DNA of 33,294 nt from Methylobacterium sp. J-026. Lineage in GTDB: Bacteria > Pseudomonadota > Alphaproteobacteria > Rhizobiales > Beijerinckiaceae. The first letter of the stretch is position 1; the number at the start of each line of letters is the position of its first letter. The stretch is from contig NZ_JAKSYC010000342.1 in assembly GCF_022829585.1 (NCBI RefSeq), forward strand, positions 1 through 33,294. Direction: 5' to 3'. The position numbers and the translations under genes were made by a program. Shown here one piece after another: positions 17,020-24,699 of the stretch. The notes beneath the pieces are model-generated. The model worked only from the letters and a program-made list of their open reading frames with translations, searched no databases and was not told the DNA's origin.

Positions 17020-17039
17020 ATCGGCCTTCCTGTCCCGCC

Positions 17040-17735
17040 ATGCTCGCCGACCCGACCATCGAGACCTTCCTCATCCGGCTCGCCCTAAGCTTCGGCGCGG
17101 CCGCCCTGCTCGGGTGGAACCGCGAGGAGCTCGGCCACCCCGCCGGCCTGCGCACGCACGTGCTGATCTGCGTCGCCGCCTGCACGGCGATGCAGCTCGG
17201 CAACTGGCTGCTCGTGGAGACCGGCGAGACCGGCAATGGCCTGTTCAAGCTCGACCTGATGCGGCTCGCGCAGGGCGTCCTGGCCGGGATCGGCTTCATC
17301 GGCGCCGGCACGATCCTGAAGCAGGGCAACATCGTCCGCGGGGTGACGACGGCGGCGACCGTCTGGCTGGTCACCGTGATCGGCCTGTGCTTCGGCGCCG
17401 GGGCGTGGCGGCTCGGCCTGTGCGCCACCGGCGCGACCCTCGCCACCCTGCAGGGGCTGGGATGGGTCGAGCGGGCGCTCAGGCAGCGCAGCTACGGCAC
17501 GATGACCGTCGCGTTCGACCCCCGCACGACCTCCCACGCGACGCTCCTGAAGGTCCTCGCCGGTGCCGGCCTCGGGATCCGCTCGCGCGTGCTGGAGGCG
17601 GATGCCGAGGCGGCAAGCCTGCGCTGCATCGGGGCCTACCGGGGGCGAGAGGCGGCGGCGTGGTCCCTGGGCCTCGTCGAGCGCCTGCGGGGTCTGCCCG
17701 GCGTCGGGCGGGTGACCTGGGAGGAGATGGGCTGA
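17040..17735 (+). CDS. MgtC/SapB-family membrane protein
   Basis: A 231-residue protein. The N-terminal half has four to five hydrophobic helices with MgtC-family signatures: GAAALLGWNREELGHPAGLRTH near the start, GIGFIGAGTILK, and VRGVTTAATVWLVTVIGLCFGAGAW. The C-terminal ~90 residues form a soluble ACT-like domain, as in long MgtC proteins. MgtC proteins modulate F-type ATP synthase activity and survival at low Mg2+ or acid pH in some pathogens; environmental homologues are poorly defined. The ATG at 17040 is 20 bases after the DUF2252 stop. The rpsD promoter begins 12 bases after its stop. Confidence 0.85.
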   Translation: MLADPTIETFLIRLALSFGAAALLGWNREELGHPAGLRTHVLICVAACTAMQLGNWLLVETGETGNGLFKLDLMRLAQGVLAGIGFIGAGTILKQGNIVRGVTTAATVWLVTVIGLCFGAGAWRLGLCATGATLATLQGLGWVERALRQRSYGTMTVAFDPRTTSHATLLKVLAGAGLGIRSRVLEADAEAASLRCIGAYRGREAAAWSLGLVERLRGLPGVGRVTWEEMG

Positions 17736-17746
17736 GCGGGCGGCGG

Positions 17747-17833
17747 TTGACCCAGCGGCGCGCCTCCCGTATGGAACCGGCCGTCGACGGGGCTCCTCAA
17801 CGGGGCCCCGTCGCGTTTTCACGCGCACCCGTG
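17747..17833 (+). promoter_or_regulatory. promoter-leader-like repeat module, copy B (rpsD promoter)
   Basis: TTGACC (17747-17752), a 17-base spacer and TATGGA (17770-17775) make a good sigma-70 promoter. GACGGGGC (17786-17793) pairs with GCCCCGTC (17805-17812). CGCGT (17812-17816) pairs with ACGCG (17821-17825) around a 4-base loop. Transcription would start near 17782, giving an rpsD leader of about 145 bases. Confidence 0.65.
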
Positions 17834-17879
17834 GGCGGGATCCTCCCGCCCTGTCGTCCCGGACCGTGAGCGTCCGGGA
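17833..17879 (+). promoter_or_regulatory. two further hairpins in the rpsD leader
   Basis: GGGCGGGA (17833-17840) pairs with TCCCGCCC (17844-17851). TCCCGGAC (17857-17864) pairs with GTCCGGGA (17872-17879). Both stems are perfect 8-mers in the untranslated leader of rpsD. In many bacteria S4 represses its own mRNA through leader structure, so this is a candidate S4-responsive region. The copy A locus lacks these two hairpins. Confidence 0.5.
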
Positions 17880-17926
17880 AGAGGAGGGCGCGTTCCTCAA
17901 TCTCGATACCGAGAGGACGCGAATAC

Positions 17927-18544
17927 ATGTCGAAGCGGATTCAGGCGAAGCACAAGCTCGACCGCCGCATGGGCCAGAACATCTGGGGCCGCCCGAAGAG
18001 CCCCGTCAACCGCCGCGAATACGGCCCCGGCCAGCACGGCCAGCGCCGCAAGGGCAAGATGAGCGACTTCGGCACGCAGCTGCGCGCCAAGCAGAAGCTC
18101 AAGGGCTATTACGGCAACATCACCGAGAAGCAGTTCCGCCGCTACTACGCCGAGGCGATCCGCCTGCGCGGCGATTCCGGCGAGAACCTAGTCGGCCTGC
18201 TCGAGCGGCGCCTGGACGCCGTGGTCTACCGGGCGAAGTTCGTGGCGACCCCGTTCGCGGCGCGCCAGTTCGTCAACCACGGCCACGTCAAGGTCAACGG
18301 CGTGCGGGTCAACATCCCGAGCTACCAGGTGAAGGCCGGCGACCTGATCGAGGTCAAGGAATCCTCCCGCCAGCTCGAGATCGTCATCGTGGCGAGCCAG
18401 CTCCCCGAGCGCGACGTGCCGGACTACATCGAGGCCGACCACGCCAAGATGACCGCCCGCGTCACCCGCATTCCCAGCCTGTCCGAGGTACCCTACCCCG
18501 TTCAGATGGAGCCGAACCTCGTCATCGAGTTCTACTCCCGCTAA
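17927..18544 (+). CDS. rpsD: 30S ribosomal protein S4
   Basis: A 205-residue S4 protein, full length. The N-terminal domain begins MSKRIQAKHKLDRRMGQNIWG and contains the YGPGQHGQRRKGKMSDFG segment. It lacks the zinc-binding cysteines found in some S4 proteins. The S4 RNA-binding domain spans about 93-155 (RLDAVVYRAKF, ARQFVNHGHVKVNG). S4 nucleates assembly of the 30S 5' domain on 16S rRNA. A purine-rich GAGAGGA (17911-17917) sits at a usual distance from the ATG. The gene has its own promoter and leader and a terminator, so it is monocistronic, as is common for rpsD in alphaproteobacteria. Confidence 0.98.
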   Translation: MSKRIQAKHKLDRRMGQNIWGRPKSPVNRREYGPGQHGQRRKGKMSDFGTQLRAKQKLKGYYGNITEKQFRRYYAEAIRLRGDSGENLVGLLERRLDAVVYRAKFVATPFAARQFVNHGHVKVNGVRVNIPSYQVKAGDLIEVKESSRQLEIVIVASQLPERDVPDYIEADHAKMTARVTRIPSLSEVPYPVQMEPNLVIEFYSR

Positions 18545-18571
18545 GGTCTCCCCGGAGACGGTCGCGACGGA

Positions 18572-18599
18572 GGGGCTGCCCGGATCGGGCGGCCCCTTC
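18572..18599 (+). terminator. rpsD terminator
   Basis: GGGGCTGCCCG (18572-18582) pairs with CGGGCGGCCCC (18586-18596), one T-G pair, with loop GAT. A weak T-rich tail (TTCGCGTTT) follows. It lies between the convergent rpsD and the small secreted-protein gene. Confidence 0.7.
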
Positions 18600-18610
18600 G
18601 CGTTTCGGGC

Positions 18611-18919
18611 TCAGCAGCCGTGGCAGATCGAGCCCATCGTGTTGCGCATCCGGCCGTCCCAGGCCTTCGAGCGGGCCTCCGCGGCCTTCTGGGCCTTGAT
18701 CATCTCGGCCTCGTTCACGGGCGTGGGTGGAGCCGCGGGAGAGGCGGGGGGCGGCTTGGTCTGCCCCGTGGCCGTGAGGCGGCGACCGCCGGCCGGGGCC
18801 GCGTTCGGCGACGTGTTCGCGCCTGCGCCCGGGGCGACGCTGGCTGCCGGGCTCTGCGCCAGGGCCGGCGCCGTCCCGAGCAGGAGGCCCAGGATCACCG
18901 CGTGACGAAGAACTGCCAT
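18611..18919 (-). CDS. small secreted protein with C-terminal CxxC
   Basis: A 102-residue protein with a Sec-type signal peptide (MAVLRHAVILGLLLGTAPALAQ). It continues with a Pro/Ala-rich linker and a charged segment (EAEMIKAQKAAEARSKAWDGRMRNTMGSICHGC). The last six residues, SICHGC, place two cysteines in CxxC spacing at the very C-terminus. I do not recognise the family. The C-x-x-C could be a disulfide or metal site; CxxCH heme attachment is excluded because no His follows. The ATG at 18919 is chosen because it starts directly at the signal peptide; the 29-codon upstream extension is Arg-rich and unlikely. Confidence 0.65.
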   Translation of the reverse strand: MAVLRHAVILGLLLGTAPALAQSPAASVAPGAGANTSPNAAPAGGRRLTATGQTKPPPASPAAPPTPVNEAEMIKAQKAAEARSKAWDGRMRNTMGSICHGC

Positions 18920-19075
18920 GGACCTGCTCTCTCCCCGGCGGGGGATCGTTCGTCGCCCCCGCCTTCTTCTCCGGGTGACCTTAACCGATCCGCGTGATGA
19001 AATCATGCGGCCCGCAGGTTCGCACCCCGCAGGATCGCACCCCGCAGGATCGCCCCCCGGACGACCGCACGCCCG

Positions 19076-19429
19076 ATGAACGATGCCCCGTCACCGCCCG
19101 TGAACCGCCGCGAGGCCGTGGCCGATGCCCTCGCCCACCTCGCCCCGCGCCTGCCGGACTTCGAGGCCGATTCCGTCCTCGGCCGGGCGCTGGCGAGCCC
19201 GGGCCTGCGCGGGGCCACCCCCGGGACCGCCGCACGCCTCGCCCTCATCGCCTATGCCCGCCACGTCTTCACCGACTACGACGACCTCCTGGCGGAGGGC
19301 TACGACCGCGACAGCGCCCGGCACTTCGTCCTCGACGACCTCAACGCCGCGCTCGCCGCCTGGGGCGCCGCCCCCGTCCCGGAGGCCGATCCGGAGGCGG
19401 GGGGCGACCCGGAGGACGACTCGCGCTGA
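19076..19429 (+). CDS. DUF2293-like small protein
   Basis: A 117-residue, Ala-rich, acidic protein. The segment ARHVFTDYDDLLAEGYDRDSARHFVLDDLNAALAAW (about 61-96) matches my recollection of the DUF2293 pattern (H-T-x-Y-D-x-L-L-x-x-G-x-x-R-x-x-A-R ... L-x-x-W). Function is unknown. It lacks a signal peptide or membrane helix. The ATG at 19076 follows a C-rich direct repeat (CGCACCCCGCAGGAT twice, around 19021-19050). The molbindin gene starts 83 bases downstream on the same strand. Confidence 0.6.
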   Translation: MNDAPSPPVNRREAVADALAHLAPRLPDFEADSVLGRALASPGLRGATPGTAARLALIAYARHVFTDYDDLLAEGYDRDSARHFVLDDLNAALAAWGAAPVPEADPEAGGDPEDDSR

Positions 19430-19512
19430 ACCGGTCGCGCCGGACGCCGTCATGCTGTAGGAACCGCCCCCGAAGCCGCCCCCCGGGCGGTTCGCGGAGT
19501 TCGGGCCAGAGC

Positions 19513-19722
19513 ATGAAGATCAGCGCGCGCAACGTCATCAAGGGCACCGTCGTCTCCATCGACAAGGGGGCGACCACGGCCCACGTGAAGATCGAGATCA
19601 GCCCCGGCCAGGTGGTGACCGCCTCGATCACCAACGAATCGGTCGACGCCCTCAAGCTCGTCGCGGGCGGCCCGGCCTACGCGGTGATCAAGGCCTCCGA
19701 CGTGATGGTCGCCGTCGACTGA
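19513..19722 (+). CDS. mop: molbindin (Mop-type molybdate-binding protein)
   Basis: A 69-residue single TOBE/Mop domain: MKISARNVIKGTVVSIDKG at the N-terminus, VTASITNESVDALKL in the middle and YAVIKASDVMVAVD at the end. Molbindins assemble into hexamers that bind and store molybdate in the cytoplasm. Its presence fits the molybdenum hydroxylase encoded at 27221-29925, though the two are 7.5 kb apart. No ModE or ModABC genes are in the window. Confidence 0.9.
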   Translation: MKISARNVIKGTVVSIDKGATTAHVKIEISPGQVVTASITNESVDALKLVAGGPAYAVIKASDVMVAVD

Positions 19723-19807
19723 GCGGCCCCGGCGCCGGGCCGGCATTGCACCGGCCCGGTGCCCGGACTACGCCGTCCCGGCAGGCCGCTGACAGAGGGG
19801 ACGCCCC

Positions 19808-20869
19808 GTGAAGACCGTGCTCGGCATCGAGACCACCTGCGACGAGACCGCCGCCGCCGTGGTCTCCATCGACGAGGATGGCGTCGGGCAGATCCGCGCC
19901 AACGAGGTGCTGAGCCAGATCGCCGAGCACGCCGCCTATGGCGGCGTCGTGCCCGAGATCGCCGCCCGCGCCCATGTCGAGGTGCTCGACCGGCTGATCG
20001 CCCGCGCCCTCGACCGGGCCGGGATCGGCTTCCCCGACCTCGACGGGATCGCGGTGGCGGCCGGGCCCGGGCTGATCGGCGGCGTGCTGGTCGGCCTCGT
20101 CACCGCCAAGACCCTGGCGCTGGTGACCCGCAAGCCCCTGCTCGCCGTGAACCACCTGGAGGCCCACGCGCTCACCGCGCGGCTGACCGACGGGATCGCC
20201 TTCCCCTACCTCCTGCTCCTCGCCTCGGGCGGCCACACCCAGCTCGTGGCCGTGCGCGGGGTCGGCGATTACGTGCGCCTCGGCTCCACGGTGGACGACG
20301 CCATCGGCGAGGCCTTCGACAAGGCCGCCAAGCTCCTGGGCCTCGGCTATCCCGGCGGCCCCGAGGTCGAGCGCATGGCCGAATCGGGCGACCCCGAGCG
20401 CTTCGCCCTGCCCCGGCCGATGCTCGGCCGGCGCGAGGCGGATTTCTCCCTGTCGGGGCTCAAGACCGCCCTGCGGATCGAGGCCGAGCGGATCGCGCCA
20501 CTCGCCGAGCGCGACGTCGCCGACCTGTGCGCGGGCTTCCAGGCCGCCGTGGTCGACGTGGTGGTGGACCGCGCCCGGGTGGCGCTGCGGGCCTTCTCGG
20601 GGGTCGCCGGCCGGCCGACCGCCCTGGTGGCGGCCGGCGGCGTCGCGGCCAACGGTGCCATCCGGCGGGCGCTGGCGGCTTTGGCCGGGGAGGCGGGCCT
20701 GGACTTCGTGGCCCCGCCCCTGCCGCTCTGCGGCGACAACGGCGCCATGATCGCCTGGGCCGGGCTGGAGCGCCTGCGGCTCGGGCTCGTGGACGACCTG
20801 ACGGCGCCGGCCCGGCCCCGCTGGCCGCTCGCCGCCGACCCGGCCCGGGACGCGGTCCCGGCCGGATGA
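19808..20869 (+). CDS. tsaD: tRNA N6-threonylcarbamoyladenosine transferase
   Basis: A 353-residue TsaD/Kae1 protein. With TsaB and TsaE it transfers the threonylcarbamoyl group to A37 of ANN-reading tRNAs. The ASKHA-fold start is VLGIETTCDETAAAVV. The metal-binding histidines are H116 and H120 in NHLEAH. Later signatures include LLLLASGGHTQL, GEAFDKAAKLLGLGYPGGP and CGDNGAMIAWAG. Its TGA overlaps the ATG of the next gene (ATGA at 20866), so the genes are translationally coupled. Confidence 0.97.
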   Translation: MKTVLGIETTCDETAAAVVSIDEDGVGQIRANEVLSQIAEHAAYGGVVPEIAARAHVEVLDRLIARALDRAGIGFPDLDGIAVAAGPGLIGGVLVGLVTAKTLALVTRKPLLAVNHLEAHALTARLTDGIAFPYLLLLASGGHTQLVAVRGVGDYVRLGSTVDDAIGEAFDKAAKLLGLGYPGGPEVERMAESGDPERFALPRPMLGRREADFSLSGLKTALRIEAERIAPLAERDVADLCAGFQAAVVDVVVDRARVALRAFSGVAGRPTALVAAGGVAANGAIRRALAALAGEAGLDFVAPPLPLCGDNGAMIAWAGLERLRLGLVDDLTAPARPRWPLAADPARDAVPAG

Positions 20870-21219
20870 CCGACGCGGACCGGCGCGCGCAGTGGCGGGA
20901 CCTGGTCGCGCGCCGCCTGCCCGGGGCCGCCCGCCCGGACTGGCCGGTGCGGCTGGACCATTGCTTCGCCCGCATCCTCCTCGACAACGCCTGCGGCGGC
21001 CCCTGGCGCGACCATGTCCGCCCGCCCGCCCACGCCAACATGCCGCTGGATCGGCTGGAGGCGGCGATCGCCCTGGGCGAGGCGGTCCTCGACGGGACCG
21101 CCGATCTCGCCCTGTTGAATCGGCGGTCCCTGGCCTGGCGCGGCAAGATCGCCGGGGCGGCGGGCCCGCCGCGCGGCCAAGCGCCCGACCGGCTCGACCT
21201 CACCGGGGAGGCCCCATGA
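20866..21219 (+). CDS. small conserved-looking protein between tsaD and gpsA
   Basis: A 117-residue protein I cannot assign with confidence. It has no signal peptide or membrane helix. Notable stretches are VRLDHCFARILLDNACGGPW, VRPPAHANMPLDRLEAAI and ADLALLNRRSLAWRGK. It overlaps tsaD upstream and gpsA downstream by four bases each (ATGA), and its codon use matches its neighbours, so it is a genuine gene of the same operon. The coupling suggests a housekeeping role, but no reaction can be named. Confidence 0.75.
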   Translation: MTDADRRAQWRDLVARRLPGAARPDWPVRLDHCFARILLDNACGGPWRDHVRPPAHANMPLDRLEAAIALGEAVLDGTADLALLNRRSLAWRGKIAGAAGPPRGQAPDRLDLTGEAP

Positions 21220-22208
21220 GCGCACCGATCAACGTCGTCGGCGGCGGCGCCTGGGGGACGGCGCTGGCCAACGCCGCCGCGGCCGCCGGACACCCCGTGA
21301 CCCTGTGGCTGCGCGACCCGGAGGCCGCGGCCAAGCTCCAGGCCGAGCGTGAGAATCCGCGCTATCTGCCGGGCGTGCCGCTCCATGCCCGGATCCACGC
21401 GACGGCGCTCTCCGAAACACTCGCCGGCGCCCGGGCGACCCTGCTGGTCGTGCCGGCCCAGACCGTCCGCGGCGTGCTCGAGGACCTGCGCGGGCCCCTC
21501 GCCACGGCCGGTCCAGTGATCCTCTGCGCCAAGGGAATCGAGCGCGGCAGCGACAGCTTTCTGAGCGCGGTGGCCGAGGCGGTCCTGCCGCCGGGAACAC
21601 CGGTGGCGGTCCTGTCCGGCCCGAGCTTCGCGGCCGACGTCGCCCGCGGCCTGCCCACCGCCGTGACCCTGGCGGCGGCCGATCCCGGCCTCGCCGCGTC
21701 GCTCTGCGCCCTGCTCTCGGGCCCGAGCGTCCGGCTCTACCACACCGACGACGTGCGCGGCGTCGAGATCGGCGGCGCTGGCAAGAACGTGCTGGCCATC
21801 GCCTGCGGGATCGTGGCGGGACGGGGGCTGGGCGAGAGCGCCCGGGCGGCCCTGATCGCCCGGGCCTTCGCCGAATTGATGCGCTTCGCCCGGGCCTTCG
21901 GCGGCCGGCCAGAGACGCTGATGGGGCTCTCGGGCCTCGGCGATCTCGTGCTCACCGCCTCCTCGCCGCAATCGCGCAACTTCGCCTTCGGGCAGCGGCT
22001 CGGCGCCGGGGCGGCCCCGGAGGAGGCCGCCGGCGGCAAGCTCGCGGAGGGCGCCTTCACGGCGGCGGCGCTCGCCGGATTGGCGGCGGCCCGGGGGATC
22101 GAGATGCCGGTGGCGCAGGCCGTCGCGGCGATCGTGTCGGGCCGGGCCGGCGTCGAGGACGTGATCGCCGGCCTGCTCGCCCGGCCGCTGCGCGGCGAGA
22201 CCGATTAG
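21216..22208 (+). CDS. gpsA: NAD(P)-dependent glycerol-3-phosphate dehydrogenase
   Basis: A 330-residue enzyme that reduces dihydroxyacetone phosphate to sn-glycerol 3-phosphate for phospholipid synthesis. The Rossmann start is VVGGGAWGTALA (residues 7-18). GPSFAADVARGLPTAVTLA and the catalytic lysine K190 in GGAGKNVLAIACGI follow, then MGLSGLGDLVLT and a C-terminal EGAFTAAAL region. Its ATG overlaps the preceding stop by four bases. It is the last gene of the tsaD operon and convergent with the c-di-GMP gene. Confidence 0.96.
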   Translation: MSAPINVVGGGAWGTALANAAAAAGHPVTLWLRDPEAAAKLQAERENPRYLPGVPLHARIHATALSETLAGARATLLVVPAQTVRGVLEDLRGPLATAGPVILCAKGIERGSDSFLSAVAEAVLPPGTPVAVLSGPSFAADVARGLPTAVTLAAADPGLAASLCALLSGPSVRLYHTDDVRGVEIGGAGKNVLAIACGIVAGRGLGESARAALIARAFAELMRFARAFGGRPETLMGLSGLGDLVLTASSPQSRNFAFGQRLGAGAAPEEAAGGKLAEGAFTAAALAGLAAARGIEMPVAQAVAAIVSGRAGVEDVIAGLLARPLRGETD

Positions 22209-22264
22209 GGTTCCCGAAGGTCCGGGACCCCGTGTGGGGCCCGGGCCGCCCGGGTGGCGACGCG

Positions 22265-22313
22265 GGGGCTCCGTCCCCGAGCCCCGCCGCAGGGCTCAGC
22301 CCTTTGGGAACCC
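22265..22313. repeat. dispersed hairpin repeat, copy 2
   Basis: Order of elements: GGGGCTCCGTCCCC (inverted arms), GAGCCCCGCC, then AGGGCTCAGCCCT (inverted arms), TTGGGAACCC. It follows the same plan as 33146-33194, and its second half matches the reverse complement of 9531-9561. It lies between the convergent gpsA and c-di-GMP genes and may act as a bidirectional terminator. Confidence 0.6.
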
Positions 22314-22332
22314 GGTTCGGTGGGTGAGACCC

Positions 22333-24699
22333 TCACGCCACGGAGGCCGCCCGCTCCGGCCCGGGCCCGTGGGTGTGGGCGGCGAAGCGCGCGATCGGCG
22401 CGGGACGGCCCAGCAGGTAGCCCTGGGCGAGGGTGCAATTCTCCTGCGCCAGGAAGGACAGTTCCTCGGCCGTCTCCACCCCCTCGGCCACCACGGCGAG
22501 CCCGAGGCCCCGCCCCAGGCCGAGCACGGAGCGCACGATCGCGGCCCCCTGCGCGTTGCTGTGGACCGCCTTGATGAACGAGCGGTCGATCTTGATCCGG
22601 TCGAACGGGAAGGAGCGCAGGTTCGACAGGGACGAGTAGCCGGTGCCGAAATCGTCCATGGCGATCCGCACGCCCAGCGCCTTGAGCTGCCGCAGGGTGA
22701 GCAGCGCCCGGGCCGGATCGCGGATCAGCGCGGTCTCGGTGATCTCGATCTCCAGGCGCTCGGCCTTCAGGCCGGTCTCGAACAGGGTGCCGTGGACGAA
22801 CTGCACGAAATGCGGGTTGTGGAGCTGCACCGCCGAGACGTTGACGGCGATCGCCAGGGGTTGCGGCCAGCCGGCCGCCGCCCGGCAGGCCTCGCGCAGC
22901 ACCCAGGCACCGATCTCAAGGATCGCGCCGGTCTCCTCGGCGATCGGCACGAACAGGGACGGGGAGACGTCCCCGCGCTCCGGATGGTGCCAGCGCAGCA
23001 GCGCCTCGAAGCCCGTCACCGCGCCGGACTCGATCTGGGTCTGGGGCTGGTAGACGAGTTCCAGCTCGCCCCGGGACACCGCTTGGCGCAGGTCGTGTTC
23101 CAGCATGCGCCGGTCGCGGATCTGCGCGCCCATGCTGGCGTCGTAGCGGCGGCAGGTGCCCCGCCCCTCGGCCTTGGCCCGGTACAGGGCGGCGTCGGCG
23201 TAGCTCAGGAGCGCCCGCTGGTCCTCGGCGTCGTCGGGATAGACCGCGACGCCGATGCTGGTGGCGATCACCGGGCCGGAGGCCGCCGGCACCGCCGCGA
23301 GCGTGGCCAGGATTCGCTCCGCCAGCCGCTCGGCCGAGTCGCCGGTCTGGGGCGTCAGGATGGCGAACTCGTCGCCGCCGAGCCGGGCCATCAGCTGCGT
23401 GCCGTCGAGCAGGCCGCCGACCCGCAGCGCGAGGTCGCGCAGCATCGCGTCGCCGGCCGCGTGCCCGAACAGGTCGTTGACCTCCTTGAAGCGGTCGAGG
23501 TCGAGGCACAGCACGGCGAGCCGGGTCCCGAGGGCATCCGCCGCCCGCATCTCGCGCTCGATCCGCGCGTGGAAGCTGGTGCGGTTGGCGAGCCCGGTGA
23601 GGGCGTCGTGGTGGGCGAGGTACTGGATCTGGCTCTCGGCGCGGCGCCGGGCGCGCAGGTCGCGCACCGCGACGGCGTAGTGCGGCTCTCGGCCGTACTC
23701 GGCCAAGGGGCGCAGGATCACCTCCACGGGGACGAGCCCCCCGCCCGACGGGACGAGTTCCGCCTCGATCGGGTGGTCGGCCGTCCCGGCCGCGGCCGTG
23801 AGGCCCGGCAGGTAGACCGACAGGCGCGTCCCGACCAGGGCGGCCGTGTCGAGGCCGGTGAGCCGGGCGAAGGCCTCGTTGGCGCTGACGATCTGGCCGC
23901 TGCGGCACACGACGAGACCCTCGACGGCCGCGTTGGCGAGGCTGCGCAGGCGTTCGCGCTCGAACGCGGTGCGCTTGCGCTCGCGCAGATCCAGCGCGAG
24001 GGCGGCGCCGGCCAGCAGCAGGATCAGGCAGCTCGCCAGCGCCACGGCGGTGGCGAGCCATTCGGTCCGGATCGCGCTCTCCGGGATGGCTACGGCGGGA
24101 TCCGGCTGGACGGTCACCGCGCCCATGCCGGTGAAATGGTGGCCGCAGATCGCCAGCATCAGCAGCCCGGCGCCGAGGGCCCGGCCGCGATAGGCGGCCG
24201 CCGACAGGCCGACCACCAGGGCCGCGGCGCCCAGCGCGCTCCCGATGACCACCGAGAGCGCCACCACCGCGGGGTTCCAGACGAGATGCCCCGGGACCTG
24301 ATAGGCGGCCATGCCGGTATAGTGCATCGCCGCGATGCCGCCGCCCGCCACGGCGCCGCCGATCGCCGCCCGGATCCGGCCGCCGGTCGAGGCCAGCGCG
24401 AAGGCGAGGCCGGTGATCGCGACGGCATCGACGTAGGAGAGGAGCGTCAGCCCGACGCCGTAGCCCGACGGCAGCCCCGGCGCGTAGGCGAGCATCGCCA
24501 GGAAGTGCGTCGCCCAGATTCCCGAGCCCCCTGCCACCGCCGCCACGGCGAGCCAGGTGTAGCGGCTTCGGCCTCCGGCGCGGACGGCATGGGTCAGCAG
24601 CTCGATGGCCGCAACGCTCGCGAGGGTGCAGACCAGCGCGGCCAGCGCCACCAGCCACAGGTTGTGTTCTCCGACGAAACAGCCGACCACCGTGAGCAT
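22333..24699 (-). CDS. MHYT-PAS-GGDEF-EAL cyclic-di-GMP turnover protein
   Basis: A 788-residue membrane protein. The N-terminal ~235 residues are an MHYT sensor with about seven helices and its repeated signature (ATHFLAM, MHYTGM, HHFTGM), a proposed Cu, O2, CO or NO sensor. A PAS-like domain (about 245-350) follows. The diguanylate cyclase domain has an intact GGDEF at 441-445, but the upstream inhibitory RxxD position reads DGTQ, so the product-feedback site is missing. The phosphodiesterase domain is complete by motif: FEALLRW (EAL at 565-567), NVSAVQ, EITETAL, DDFGTGYSSL, KIDRSFI, EGVET. The ATG at 24699 (MLTVVGCFVGEHN) fits the family better than the GTG at 24711. Net activity cannot be predicted. 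Confidence 0.93.
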   Translation of the reverse strand: MLTVVGCFVGEHNLWLVALAALVCTLASVAAIELLTHAVRAGGRSRYTWLAVAAVAGGSGIWATHFLAMLAYAPGLPSGYGVGLTLLSYVDAVAITGLAFALASTGGRIRAAIGGAVAGGGIAAMHYTGMAAYQVPGHLVWNPAVVALSVVIGSALGAAALVVGLSAAAYRGRALGAGLLMLAICGHHFTGMGAVTVQPDPAVAIPESAIRTEWLATAVALASCLILLLAGAALALDLRERKRTAFERERLRSLANAAVEGLVVCRSGQIVSANEAFARLTGLDTAALVGTRLSVYLPGLTAAAGTADHPIEAELVPSGGGLVPVEVILRPLAEYGREPHYAVAVRDLRARRRAESQIQYLAHHDALTGLANRTSFHARIEREMRAADALGTRLAVLCLDLDRFKEVNDLFGHAAGDAMLRDLALRVGGLLDGTQLMARLGGDEFAILTPQTGDSAERLAERILATLAAVPAASGPVIATSIGVAVYPDDAEDQRALLSYADAALYRAKAEGRGTCRRYDASMGAQIRDRRMLEHDLRQAVSRGELELVYQPQTQIESGAVTGFEALLRWHHPERGDVSPSLFVPIAEETGAILEIGAWVLREACRAAAGWPQPLAIAVNVSAVQLHNPHFVQFVHGTLFETGLKAERLEIEITETALIRDPARALLTLRQLKALGVRIAMDDFGTGYSSLSNLRSFPFDRIKIDRSFIKAVHSNAQGAAIVRSVLGLGRGLGLAVVAEGVETAEELSFLAQENCTLAQGYLLGRPAPIARFAAHTHGPGPERAASVA

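Noticed and set aside
19021..19050. Short direct repeat CGCACCCCGCAGGAT before the DUF2293 gene as a regulatory site
   Set aside because: Only two adjacent copies are present, extending into similar C-rich sequence. It looks like slippage and has no known consensus.
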